The notes under the pieces are model-generated. The model saw nothing but the letters and a program-made list of their open reading frames with translations, was not told the DNA's origin and did no database searches. A stretch of DNA of 64,000 nt, from NCBI RefSeq assembly GCF_900119165.1, contig NZ_FPJG01000006.1:6448001-6512000 (forward strand), read 5' to 3'. The position numbers and the translations under genes are program-made. The stretch comes from Amycolatopsis australiensis (GTDB lineage: Bacteria; Actinomycetota; Actinomycetes; Mycobacteriales; Pseudonocardiaceae). Numbering within the stretch: the stretch's first letter is position 1; the number at the start of each line of letters is the position of its first letter. Below, piece by piece: positions 25,970-35,019 of this stretch.

Positions 25970-28900
25970 GACTGGCTCCCCTGGACGAGTTCCGTGGCCG
26001 GGTTGCCCCGCCAGCGCGTGCGCGGCGGGGTCACGGAGCCCTTCATCAGGAAGGCGTCCGCCTCGACGACGGTCGCCTCCCCGAGCGTCACCCCGTAGTG
26101 GACGAACGCGCCGACGCCGACGGTGCACCCGGCGCCCAGCACGGTGTGGTCGGCCTTGAAAGCGCCGTCTTCCAGCGAGTGGCACTGGATGACGCTGCCC
26201 TCGTTGAGCACGCAGTCGTCGCCCAGGGTCAGCAGCGACTTCTCCGGCACCGCGCAGCCGTCGTCGTAGAGCCGCTTGCCGGTGCGCACGCCGAGCAGCC
26301 GCCAGAGCAGGTTCTTGACCGGCGTGCCGGCGAAGAGCACGAGATAGTGGCCCGGGCTGAGCTTCCAGAACCGTTCGTGACGCCAGAAGGCCGGGTCGTA
26401 GATCGAGCACAGCCGCGGCCGCAGCCGCCGGAAGCCCTGCGCGGCGCGTTCGGCCAGGATCTGGCCCGCGACCGAGAAAACCAGCGACGCCAGGAGCCCG
26501 CCGGCCGTGGCCAGGGTGCCGAACCGGGGATGCAGGCTGCCCGCCCCGGTCTCGAGACCGGCCACGCCGGTCACCAGCAGCCACCGCACGGCCAGGAACC
26601 AGCCGATCGTGGCCGTGTTGTGCCGCAGCTTGGCGGCGAGCCCGCGGCGCAGGGCGTCGCCGCTGCGCAGGTGGGCCAGCTCGGTGTCCCGCCGCACGGT
26701 GCGCGGGATCTCGAACGCGGGCGAGCCGAGCAGCCCGACGTCTTCGCGCACCGGCCCGTCGAGCGGGACGAGGACCTTGGTCGCCAGCAGGCAGTTGCGG
26801 CCGACGCGGGCCCCGGGCGGGTACGCGATTTCGTTGCCCAGGAACGCTTCCGGCGCCACGGCGGTGTGCCGCAGCCGGAACGACGCCGCCGAGTAGTCGG
26901 TGTTGAGGAAGGACAGCCCGTCCGACACCATCGTGCCCGCGCCGACCGCGCTGAGGAACGGGCTTTCGTGCTTGACCTCCACGCCGAAGTTGGACCCGGT
27001 CTGGCGCACCCGGCCCAGGTCGTAGCCCAGCGCGCGCAGGTAGTGGACGATGTAGCTGCTGTCGCCGAACAAGTAGGTGAACGTCCGGAGGTTGGTCAGC
27101 CGCGTGATCGCGCGCTGCGCCGCGTGCCGCCAGCCGTAGAGGGGGTAGACCCGGCCGGGCTCGAGGAACAGCGTCAGCAGGCGGGGCACGGTGAACACGA
27201 TCGCGAGGCCGCCCGCCAGCACGCCGGCGTACAGCAGCGACGTCCCGGCGACCTCGTCGCGGTAGAACCGCCCGCTGCCGAAGTCCGGCGCCGCCGGGTA
27301 GCCGAACCGGACGAGCAGCACGAGGGCCGCGAGCGCGGCCGGCGTGGTCACCAGGAAGAGGGTGGCGATCTGGACGCAGCCGAACACCGTGCGCCGCAGC
27401 CGGCCCGCGACCGACGGCGGCAGCCCTCGGTAGTCCACTGTGGAGGGCCGGCCGGGCGAGCCGTGCCAGTGCTGCCCCGCCGGCACGGCCTGCCCGGCCG
27501 ACAGCGACGAAGCGTGCCCGAGCTGCGCGTCGTCGCCGAGGGCGGTCCCGATGTCGAGAACGGCCTTCTCGCCGACGAAGGCGTGGCGGCCCACGGTGAC
27601 CGGGCCCATCCGGATCCTGCCGGCTTCGGCGCGGTAGCAGAGCAGGTGCGCGTCCTTGCGGATCACCGCGCCGGCGCCGACGGTCAGCAGGTCCGGGCAG
27701 GCCGGCGGCGTCCGGGCCAGGATCACCGCGCCCGGGCCGATCTTCGCGCCGAGCAGCCGCAGGTACAGCGAGTACACCGGGGAACCGGCGAACAGTGCCA
27801 GCGGGCAGAACCGGGTCACCGTCCTGACCAGCCAGAACCGCAGGTACGCCGGGCTCCAGAGCCGGATCTCCCCCGCTTTCCAGCGGCCGACGAGCAGCCA
27901 CTTCACCGCGATCGGCAGCACGCACAGGGCCCCGGCACCGCCGGCGCCCACGGCGACCAGCCGCAGGTATCCGCTCACCGGTCCCGCGGCGGCGGCCGGC
28001 CAGCCCTCGGCGAGGTCGAGGAACACCGCGGCGGTGAAGAGATAGGCGAGGAAAACCAGCCCCTGGACGAGCCCGCACAGCAGGTAGGCGGCGGTGCTCG
28101 CGCGGTACGGTTCCGGTGCGGGCGCGGCGGCGGCCGGTTGCGCGGGCAGCGCGGCCGCCAGTTCCCGCACGCTGGGGTGCCGGTAGACGTCCTGTATGGA
28201 CATCGGCGCGAGTCCGCCGGACTCCCGCGCCCGCGCGCAGAACTTCGCCAGGGACAGCGAATCGGCGGCCAGGTCGTCGAAGAGGTGCGCGATCACCGAG
28301 ACGCGCCCGACGCCCAGCACCGCGGCGAGAGCGCCGGCGAGCACGCGTTCGGTTTCGTTCCCCGGAGGCACGCACGCCGTCTCGGCCGACCCCGCCCGGG
28401 GGCCGCGCGGCGCGGGCAGCCGCGCGCGGTCGGCCTTGTGGCTCGGCGTCATCGGGATGCGGTCCAGCCGCTCGAAGTACACCGGCACCATGTACGCGGG
28501 CAGCTGCTCGCGCAGGCGGCGGCGCAGGGCGCCGGCGTCCACCTCCGCCGTGTCGGCGCGCAGGCTGTAGTAGGCGACGAGTTCCGTCGTGCCCGGCCGC
28601 GGGTGGTGGGTGCCGACGACGGCCTGGGCGATCCCCGGCTCCCGCAGCAGGAGCGACTCGATCTCGGTCAGCTCGACGCGGTAGCCGCGGATCTTGACCT
28701 GGGCGTCGCCGCGGCCGTGGTACTCGATCTCACCGTCGGCGGTGATCCGGCCCAGGTCGCCGGTGCGGTAGATGCGGCCGGACGGGTTGCCCGCCAGGCC
28801 GAGGAAGTCGGGCACGAACGCGCGCTCGGTGAGGTCCGGGCGGTTGAGATACCCGTCGGCCACGCCGATCCCGGCGATGCCGATCTCGCCGGGTTCGCCC

Positions 28901-29991
28901 GCGGGGAGAGCGACCGGGCGGTCCGGGTCGAGGATGACCACGGAGTAGGTCGGCAACGGCACCCCGATGGTCACCGGGCGGTCCGGGTGCAGCACCGACC
29001 AGGTCGCGGTGACCGTGGTCTCGGTCGGGCCGTAGACGTTGAGGAAGCGGCGGTCCGGGCGGTGCCAGCGGGCGACCAGGTCCTCCGGGCACGCTTCCCC
29101 GGACACCAGCAGGAACCGCAGGTCCGGCAGGTCCTCGTCGAGGGTGGCCAGCAGGGTGGGCACGCAGCACAGCGCGGTGACCGCCCGGGTGCGCAGGTAC
29201 TCGTGCAGCTCGGCGCCGACCAGCGCGGCCCCGGCGGGTTTCGGCACCAGCGTCGCGCCGCACAGCAGCGGCACCCAGATCTCCTCGACCGAGAAATCGA
29301 AGGCGATCGTCAGGCCCTGGTAGACGCGGTCGGCGGGCTCGATGCCGTAGACCTCCGCCGCCACCCGGACGAAGTTGACGATCGCGCGGTGACCGATCGG
29401 GACGCCTTTCGGCCGCCCGGTCGAGCCGGAGGTGTAGACGACGTAGCAAAGTTCGCCCGTCTCCGGCTCGCGGTCCGCCGCGGTCAGGCGGGCGCCGGAC
29501 CGCTCGGCGATCCGGGCCGCCTGCCCGTCCGGGCAGAGGATGCCGACGGTCTCGCCGTCGAAGCGGCCAGCCTGCGCCGAGGACGTCAGCACGAGCCGGA
29601 CCCCGGCGTCCCCGGCGATGAAGGCGAGCCGCTCGTCCGGGAAAGCGGCGTCCAGCGGCACGTAGGCCGCGTCGCTCTTGAGCAGCGCCAGCATCGCGAC
29701 GTAGGCCTCCACCGGCTCGCCGGGCAGCACCGCGACCCGGTCGCCGGGCAGCACGCCGTGTGCCAGCAGGTGCCGGGCCAGCCGGTTGGCCGCGGCGTCG
29801 AGCTCGCCGAACGTCAGGCGGGTGTCCCCGGCGTCCACGGCGAGACGGTCCGGGTGCGCGTCGCAGACGGCTTCGAAGAGGTGGTGCAGCCGCTCCCCGT
29901 CCCGCACGCGGACCCGCGGGTCGGCTCCCGCGCAGGTCAGGACGCGGCCGTCGGCGGTGAGCTCGCCCGCCGGCGTGGCGTGCGGGCTCAC
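25966..29991 (-). CDS. Pls/PosA-family membrane NRPS (poly-amino-acid synthetase)
   Basis: 1,341 residues, single module without condensation or thioesterase domain. Adenylation domain 25-520 (A3 YTSGSTGRPKG at 186-196; A10 reads HKADR, Lys519). Carrier domain about 545-615 with Ser578 in LAADSLSL instead of the usual GGxS. Then membrane helices alternating with left-handed beta-helix (hexapeptide) segments (AKIGPGAVI, GRNCLLATKV, VGVGAFVHYGV). This is the layout of epsilon-poly-lysine synthetase, where the C-terminal part joins monomers iteratively. Hand-aligned specificity code: D F E C L S V V T K. GTG start overlaps the aspartokinase stop. Confidence 0.88.
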   Translation of the reverse strand: MSPHATPAGELTADGRVLTCAGADPRVRVRDGERLHHLFEAVCDAHPDRLAVDAGDTRLTFGELDAAANRLARHLLAHGVLPGDRVAVLPGEPVEAYVAMLALLKSDAAYVPLDAAFPDERLAFIAGDAGVRLVLTSSAQAGRFDGETVGILCPDGQAARIAERSGARLTAADREPETGELCYVVYTSGSTGRPKGVPIGHRAIVNFVRVAAEVYGIEPADRVYQGLTIAFDFSVEEIWVPLLCGATLVPKPAGAALVGAELHEYLRTRAVTALCCVPTLLATLDEDLPDLRFLLVSGEACPEDLVARWHRPDRRFLNVYGPTETTVTATWSVLHPDRPVTIGVPLPTYSVVILDPDRPVALPAGEPGEIGIAGIGVADGYLNRPDLTERAFVPDFLGLAGNPSGRIYRTGDLGRITADGEIEYHGRGDAQVKIRGYRVELTEIESLLLREPGIAQAVVGTHHPRPGTTELVAYYSLRADTAEVDAGALRRRLREQLPAYMVPVYFERLDRIPMTPSHKADRARLPAPRGPRAGSAETACVPPGNETERVLAGALAAVLGVGRVSVIAHLFDDLAADSLSLAKFCARARESGGLAPMSIQDVYRHPSVRELAAALPAQPAAAAPAPEPYRASTAAYLLCGLVQGLVFLAYLFTAAVFLDLAEGWPAAAAGPVSGYLRLVAVGAGGAGALCVLPIAVKWLLVGRWKAGEIRLWSPAYLRFWLVRTVTRFCPLALFAGSPVYSLYLRLLGAKIGPGAVILARTPPACPDLLTVGAGAVIRKDAHLLCYRAEAGRIRMGPVTVGRHAFVGEKAVLDIGTALGDDAQLGHASSLSAGQAVPAGQHWHGSPGRPSTVDYRGLPPSVAGRLRRTVFGCVQIATLFLVTTPAALAALVLLVRFGYPAAPDFGSGRFYRDEVAGTSLLYAGVLAGGLAIVFTVPRLLTLFLEPGRVYPLYGWRHAAQRAITRLTNLRTFTYLFGDSSYIVHYLRALGYDLGRVRQTGSNFGVEVKHESPFLSAVGAGTMVSDGLSFLNTDYSAASFRLRHTAVAPEAFLGNEIAYPPGARVGRNCLLATKVLVPLDGPVREDVGLLGSPAFEIPRTVRRDTELAHLRSGDALRRGLAAKLRHNTATIGWFLAVRWLLVTGVAGLETGAGSLHPRFGTLATAGGLLASLVFSVAGQILAERAAQGFRRLRPRLCSIYDPAFWRHERFWKLSPGHYLVLFAGTPVKNLLWRLLGVRTGKRLYDDGCAVPEKSLLTLGDDCVLNEGSVIQCHSLEDGAFKADHTVLGAGCTVGVGAFVHYGVTLGEATVVEADAFLMKGSVTPPRTRWRGNPATELVQGSQS

Positions 29992-31205
29992 GGCCGGTCC
30001 TCCCCCGGCCGGTCGAGACCGAACGAGCGGTGCAGGGCCCGCACGGCCGCCTCGAGCAGGCCGCCGGGGAACACCGCGGTGAGCCGCCCGGCGGAGGTCG
30101 CCATGGCCGGCACGGTGACGCCCAGCTCGCCGGCGAGGCGCAGCACGTGCGCGACCGGACCGGGCGCGTCGAGCAGGCCGGTCCCGACGACGGAGACCGC
30201 GCCGAAGCCGCTGTCCACAGTGCACCGCACGCCCAGCGCCTCGAGCCGGTCCAGCGGCTCCGCGCCCCGCACGGTGAACCGCAGCTCGCCCCGCTCGGGC
30301 CAGCTCAGCGTGTCCGGCCGCAGCCCGCTCCCGGCCAGGTCGGCCAGCAGCCGCGGCCCGCCGCGGAGGCCGAGTCCCGGCTCGGCGACGCGCACCAGGT
30401 GCACGTCGCGGGCGTGCGCGATGCCGACGACCTCGGTGCCGCGTTCCAGCGCGGGCGCACCGGGCCGGACCGTGGTGGCGGGCCCGGTGCGCGACGCGTG
30501 CGTGACCCGGACCGTCACGCCGTGCCGCCCGGCGAGCTCGACCGAACGCGGGTGCAGCACCGCCGCGCCGCCACGGGCGAGCTCGGCCATGACGTCGGCC
30601 CGGATGGACGGCACCGGGCGGCTGTCCGGCACTATCCGCGGGTCCGCGGTGTGCACGCCCGGCACGTCGGTGCAGATCTCGCACCCGGTGGCCCCGAGCG
30701 CCGCCGCGAGCGCGACGGCGGTGGTGTCCGAACCACCCCGGCCGAGCGTGCGCAGCTCGCCGGCGGCGTCCCGGCCTTGGAAGCCGGCGACCACGACCAC
30801 CTGACCGGCCGCCAGCCGGCCGAGCACCGGCTCCGGGTCGACGCGCACGACCCGCGCCGCGCCCGGCTCGCCGTCGGTCTCGATGCCGGCCTGGCCGCCG
30901 GACAGGGAAACCGCGGCGACCCCGTGCTGCCGCAGGGCCAGCGCCATCAGGGCGGCCGAAACCTGTTCACCGGTGGCCAGCACCTGGTCCAGCTCACGGG
31001 GATCGGGCCGATCGGCGAACCCGCGGGCGAGCGCGACGAGCCGGTCGGTGGTGTCGCCCATCGCGGACACGACGACCACGACCCGCGCGCCCGCGCGGGC
31101 GCAGGCGGCCAGGTCGGCGGCCGCGTCACGGATGCGGCCGGGCGTGGCCAGCGACGTCCCGCCGTATTTGCGCACGACCGGCCCCGGTGGTTGCCCGGTA
31201 ACCAT
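29988..31205 (-). CDS. Aspartokinase
   Basis: 405 residues. Starts with the amino-acid-kinase signature VRKYGGTSLA (about 10-20), later DTTDRLVALA, and ICTDVPGVHTADPRIVP in the catalytic domain; the last 150 residues form two ACT regulatory domains. It phosphorylates aspartate, the first step to aspartate semialdehyde. ATG 31205 chosen because the fold starts soon after; the RBS is weak. Its stop overlaps the synthetase GTG, making it head of a three-gene operon. A dedicated, possibly feedback-relaxed aspartokinase is plausible but not provable from sequence. Confidence 0.9.
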   Translation of the reverse strand: MVTGQPPGPVVRKYGGTSLATPGRIRDAAADLAACARAGARVVVVVSAMGDTTDRLVALARGFADRPDPRELDQVLATGEQVSAALMALALRQHGVAAVSLSGGQAGIETDGEPGAARVVRVDPEPVLGRLAAGQVVVVAGFQGRDAAGELRTLGRGGSDTTAVALAAALGATGCEICTDVPGVHTADPRIVPDSRPVPSIRADVMAELARGGAAVLHPRSVELAGRHGVTVRVTHASRTGPATTVRPGAPALERGTEVVGIAHARDVHLVRVAEPGLGLRGGPRLLADLAGSGLRPDTLSWPERGELRFTVRGAEPLDRLEALGVRCTVDSGFGAVSVVGTGLLDAPGPVAHVLRLAGELGVTVPAMATSAGRLTAVFPGGLLEAAVRALHRSFGLDRPGEDRP

Positions 31206-31482
31206 GGTCCCGGTTTTCCCTGCCCTGAATGCGTTGTTCACCGGCCGTCCTTCCGTTTCGCGGCAAACCGGCATTACGAACACTCCGGGCTGGAATTCCT
31301 CGTCGGCACGCCCCGCTCCGGGGCCCACGGGATGGATCAGCTCGGCCGAGAGTTAAGTTAGTGCACCGGCCCGGCGGCTGGTACCTCCGTCCGCGCCAGG
31401 CAGAAAGTCGTGCTCGAGACGCGGCGGAGAGCACGCATTCCGCCACTCGGACGGTTATGAAGTGCCGGATCCATCGATGTGC

Positions 31483-31515
31483 TCCGCGGAATTTCCGCGA
31501 ATTCTCCGCAATTCG
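31483..31515. promoter_or_regulatory. Three tandem heptamers at 11-bp period (SARP/OmpR-like site)
   Basis: TCCGCGG, TCCGCGA and TCCGCAA start at 31483, 31494 and 31505, each separated by 4 bp. Heptamers with 4-bp spacers on one helix face are typical targets of SARP and OmpR/PhoB-type winged-helix activators. The stretch also contains the palindrome CGCGGAATTTCCGCG (31485-31499). About 280 bp upstream of aspartokinase. Confidence 0.5.
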
Positions 31516-31565
31516 TGGATCCCCTCGCGCGGAGATCGATCCGGATCGGTTCACGCGGCCGGGAA

Positions 31566-31580
31566 CCGCGGAATCCGCGG
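31566..31580. promoter_or_regulatory. 15-bp perfect palindrome
   Basis: CCGCGGAATCCGCGG, two 7-bp arms around one A, resembling the palindrome at 31485. Candidate second site for the same regulator. Confidence 0.35.
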
Positions 31581-31618
31581 CTGCCCGGCGGTTCTGCGGA
31601 CAAGGCCGGTCGCCGCGA

Positions 31619-31630
31619 CGGGAATTCCCG
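31619..31630. promoter_or_regulatory. 12-bp perfect palindrome with adjoining small hairpin
   Basis: CGGGAATTCCCG, directly followed by an A-tract and CGGG so that CCCG-A6-CGGG can also pair. Regulatory or residual terminator role cannot be told apart. Confidence 0.3.
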
Positions 31631-31898
31631 AAAAAACGGGCATAGCACGCCCGGTCTTTCCCCGGCCGGGACTTTCCCGTGCCCGGTGCGGGTCCAGCGC
31701 GTGAGCCCCGGGACCGACGGGCGAAGTCGGCCGGCGCGCGCCGGCGGTGCGGTCGCAATCCGGCCACCGCCGCTTTGCGAAATTCTTCGGTGTGAAATTA
31801 CGTGTTCCCGCCGTCCTGTTCATGTCGCTTGCCGCCGCGCTCGGGCATCCGCCGAAGCGCGTTGCGAGACTCCGTCCGCCGGGCGAATGTCCGTTCTC

Positions 31899-33200
31899 TC
31901 AAGAAACGCGCCGGCCGTCATCCGACGCCGCCGTCCGGGCGGGGTCGAGGGTGATCTGGCCGGTGTCGGTGTCGTAGTCGAACAGCTCGGCGTAGCGGCC
32001 CCAGTCGATGGCGGTGTCCAGCTGCCGCCGGGCGTCGCCGGCGGAGAAGCCGCGGCGGAGCAGGTCGAGGATGAAGCCCTCGCGGAGGCGGCCGCCGGTG
32101 GTGAGCGCCTTGTCGATCGTGCGCACCAGCGGGGCGCGTTCGCGGGCCTGGGCCGCGAAGATCTTCTTGCTCTCCTGGATGCCCGCGGTGGTGAACGCGC
32201 TGCCGGTGGGCGTGAGGTGCAGGTCGCCGCCGGCGACGGCCAGGAAGTCCAGCATCGCGGCGGCGTCGACGAGCGGGAGCAGGTGGTCGACCTCGAAGCC
32301 GATGTCGGCGGCCATGCCGGGCAGGTCGGCGCGGCCGCCGCGGGCGTGGACGAGCTCCACGAGCCCGGCGAGGCCGCCGACGGAGACCTCCGGCAGCGGG
32401 CGGGCGGTGGGCGTGGCCTGCGACGGCTCGGCGACGCCGGGTTCGCGGCCGGTGAGCAGGTCGTAGAGCCGGTCGACGAGCGCCGCGAACGCCGGCGCCT
32501 TGCGGTCGCGGGGCCGGGCGAGGTCGACGGTCACCTCGGCGCGGAGGTGGCCAGGGCCGAGGACGAGGACGCGGTCGGCGAGCAGCACGGCTTCCTCGAT
32601 GTTGTGGGTGACCAGGCAGATTCCCTTGGTGGGGAAGGCGTCCTGCGCCCACAGGCTCATCAGCTCGGTGCGGAGGTTCTCGGCGGTGAGGACGTCGAGG
32701 GCGGAGAACGGCTCGTCCATGAGCAGCACGTCGGGCTCGAGGACCAGCGCGCGGGCGAAGCCGACACGCTGGCGCATGCCGCCGGAAAGTTCCTTCGGGT
32801 AGGCGGATTCGAACCCGTCGAGGCCGATCAGGTCGATGGCCGCGAGCGCGCGTTCCCGGCGCCGCGCGGGCGGGACGCCGCGGGCGGCGAGGCCGAGTTC
32901 GACGTTGTCCTGCACCGTGAGCCACGGCATGAGCGCGAAGGTCTGGAAGACCATGGCGGTGCCGGGGTTGGCGCCGTTGAGCGGGGTGCCGCGGTAGCGG
33001 ACGTGGCCCGTCGTCGGGCCGATCAGACCCGCGATGGTGCGCAGCAGCGTCGACTTGCCGGAGCCGGACCGGCCCAGCAGCGCGACGATCTCACCGGCAC
33101 GCAGCTCGAGGCTGATGTCGTCGAGCACGCGCAGCTCGTCGCCTTCGGCACCGGTGAAGCTCTTGCTGACGTTCTCGACGGAGACGAGCACTTCGGACAC
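31899..33200 (-). CDS. ABC transporter ATPase, NitT/TauT type with C-terminal AAA-associated domain
   Basis: 433 residues. ABC domain at 1-250 with Walker A GRSGSGKST, Q-loop VFQTFALMPW, signature LSGGMRQR, Walker B VLLMDEPFSALD, and H-loop LVTHN. Residues 280-430 form the helical extension called the AAA-associated domain, found in a subgroup of nitrate/sulfonate-like importers. GTG start with GAGAGG upstream; 12 nt after the permease stop. Partner of the following permease. No substrate-binding protein is encoded nearby, so the substrate is open. Confidence 0.88.
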   Translation of the reverse strand: MSEVLVSVENVSKSFTGAEGDELRVLDDISLELRAGEIVALLGRSGSGKSTLLRTIAGLIGPTTGHVRYRGTPLNGANPGTAMVFQTFALMPWLTVQDNVELGLAARGVPPARRRERALAAIDLIGLDGFESAYPKELSGGMRQRVGFARALVLEPDVLLMDEPFSALDVLTAENLRTELMSLWAQDAFPTKGICLVTHNIEEAVLLADRVLVLGPGHLRAEVTVDLARPRDRKAPAFAALVDRLYDLLTGREPGVAEPSQATPTARPLPEVSVGGLAGLVELVHARGGRADLPGMAADIGFEVDHLLPLVDAAAMLDFLAVAGGDLHLTPTGSAFTTAGIQESKKIFAAQARERAPLVRTIDKALTTGGRLREGFILDLLRRGFSAGDARRQLDTAIDWGRYAELFDYDTDTGQITLDPARTAASDDGRRVS

Positions 33201-33212
33201 GGGAGACCTCTC

Positions 33213-34952
33213 TCAGGACAGGGAAAACCGGCGTTCGGCGAGCGTGTACAGCCGTCGCCAGACCAGCCGGTTGAGGCCGACGACGTAGAGACTCATCACG
33301 GCCACGCCGACGAGGATGCGGCCCGCGTCGCCGGCGCCGGTGGCTTCCTTGATGTAGGCGCCCAGGCCGGTCGCGGTCAGCGTGACGCCGTGGTACGACA
33401 CGATTTCGGCGACGATCGAAGCGTTCCACGCACCGCCGGCCGCGGTGATCCCGCCGGTGACGTAGCTGGGGAAGATCGCGGGCAGCACCAGCTTCCGCCA
33501 CCACAGCCCGCGCGGCAGCCGCAGGTTCGCCGAAGCCTCGCGCAGGTCGTTCGGGATCGCGGACGCACCGGCGATGACGTTGAACAGGATGTACCACTGC
33601 GCGCCCAGCGCCATCAGCAGGATCCCGCCCCAGTCCAGCGAAATCCCGGTGGCCACGAGGACCGCGGAGACGAGCGGGAAAAGGAAGTTCGCCGGGAACG
33701 ACGCGAGCACCTGCACCACCGGCTGGGCCAGCCGCGAGACGCGGGGGTCGAGCCCGATCCAGACGCCGACCGGTACCCACACGACGGTGGCGACCACGAC
33801 CAGCACGAGCACCCGCCCGAAGGTCACCAGCCCCAGCAGCAGCGCGTGCCCGGCTTCGGCGAACCCGGTCGTGTCGCCGACGAACACGACCGCGCGCACG
33901 AGCCCGTAGGTGATCACGGCGAGCACCGCGGCCGCGAACACGACGTCCCCGGCGCGGCGGCGCACCGCCGAGGTCCGCAGCGGGTACTCGGCGAGCCCGA
34001 AGACGGCCAGCGCGCGGTCGAGCGGGAACACCAGCGGCCCGAAGACCCGGCCGAGCAGCGCCGGGACGCGGGACCGGCGCAGCAGGCCCAGGACCAGGCT
34101 GCGGGGCGCTTCGGCGGCTTCGGACTGCTCGATGCGGAAGCGCTCGGACCACGCGGTCAACGGGCGCCAGAACAAGACGTTCACCCCGGTCACCATGACG
34201 ACCATCACCGCGATCGCCAGCAGCACCTTGCCCGGCTCGCCCGCGTCGGCGGCCGCGGCGACGTACGCGCCGATGCCCGGCAGGGCGAAGTTGTGGTTGT
34301 CGACGCTGAGGGCTTCCGACGCGGTGAGGAAGAACCAGCCGCCGCCGAAGCTCATCATCCCGTTCCAGACCAGCGGGATCATCCCGCTCGGCACGTCCAC
34401 GCGCCAGAACCGCTGCCAGCGCGACAGCCGCAGGTCCCGCGCGGCTTCGTCCAGCTCGCGCGGCTGCGAGGTCAGCGAATGGTGGAAGGCGAACGCCAGG
34501 TTCCACGCCTGCGAGGTGAAGATCGCGAAGACCGACGCGCACTCCAGGCCCAGTTCCGAACCGGGGAACAGCGCGATGAACCCCGTGATCGTCACCGCCA
34601 GGAACCCGAGGATCGGCACCGACTGCAGGATGTCCAGCAGCGGGATCAGGACCTTCTCCGCGCGCCGCAGCCGGGCCGCGGCTGTCGCGTAGCAGAAGGT
34701 GAAGACCACCGACAGGGCCAGCGCGAGGAACATCCGAAGCAGCGAACGCCCGGCGTAGTACGGGAGTTCGGCCGGGTCGGTGGACACTGTGGACGGTGCC
34801 GTCTCCGGGTTCCACGGGACGGCGGTGCCGTGCGCCAGCCGCACGATCAGCCACAGCAGCGCGGCGGCGCCGAGGAACACGACCACGTCGGCGCCCGTGC
34901 GCCCCGGCCGCGCGAGCGCGCCCTTGGTCGGGAAGGTGCGAAGCAAAGCCAT
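33213..34952 (-). CDS. ABC transporter permease with two fused permease domains
   Basis: 579 residues and about 12 membrane helices in two homologous halves, each ending in a permease EAA-like loop: LDEAARDLRLSRWQRFWRVDVP in the first and LREASANLRLPRGLWWRKLVLP in the second. This double-permease form goes with AAA-associated ATPases. The start ATG 34952 is preceded by GAAAGACGGAT. Forms an operon with the ATPase gene downstream. Confidence 0.88.
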   Translation of the reverse strand: MALLRTFPTKGALARPGRTGADVVVFLGAAALLWLIVRLAHGTAVPWNPETAPSTVSTDPAELPYYAGRSLLRMFLALALSVVFTFCYATAAARLRRAEKVLIPLLDILQSVPILGFLAVTITGFIALFPGSELGLECASVFAIFTSQAWNLAFAFHHSLTSQPRELDEAARDLRLSRWQRFWRVDVPSGMIPLVWNGMMSFGGGWFFLTASEALSVDNHNFALPGIGAYVAAAADAGEPGKVLLAIAVMVVMVTGVNVLFWRPLTAWSERFRIEQSEAAEAPRSLVLGLLRRSRVPALLGRVFGPLVFPLDRALAVFGLAEYPLRTSAVRRRAGDVVFAAAVLAVITYGLVRAVVFVGDTTGFAEAGHALLLGLVTFGRVLVLVVVATVVWVPVGVWIGLDPRVSRLAQPVVQVLASFPANFLFPLVSAVLVATGISLDWGGILLMALGAQWYILFNVIAGASAIPNDLREASANLRLPRGLWWRKLVLPAIFPSYVTGGITAAGGAWNASIVAEIVSYHGVTLTATGLGAYIKEATGAGDAGRILVGVAVMSLYVVGLNRLVWRRLYTLAERRFSLS

Positions 34953-35019
34953 GCGTCATCCGTCTTTCGTGGTCGGCGCGCGGGCGCGCGGCAGTCGGGC
35001 TCGGCCGGGGCGGCCCGGG

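Larger units (their letters stand above)
31206..31898. other. Long regulatory region upstream of the aspartokinase-synthetase operon
   Basis: 693 bp without a credible gene. It carries tandem heptamer repeats (31483-31515) and two palindromes (31566-31580, 31619-31630) built from related GCGGAA/TTCCGC elements, listed separately. Local AT content is higher than in flanking genes, fitting a promoter region. Confidence 0.5.

Noticed and set aside
26098..30804. A 1,568-codon plus-strand ORF opposite the first synthetase
   Set aside because: It is the antisense shadow of a high-GC gene: composition is dominated by Arg, Ala, Gly, Pro, His and Gln with no domain, while the minus strand holds complete A, T and beta-helix motifs.
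31350..31370. An iron box upstream of the aspartokinase operon
   Set aside because: GTTAAGTTAG resembles one half of a DmdR/IdeR site, but the other half is not present.
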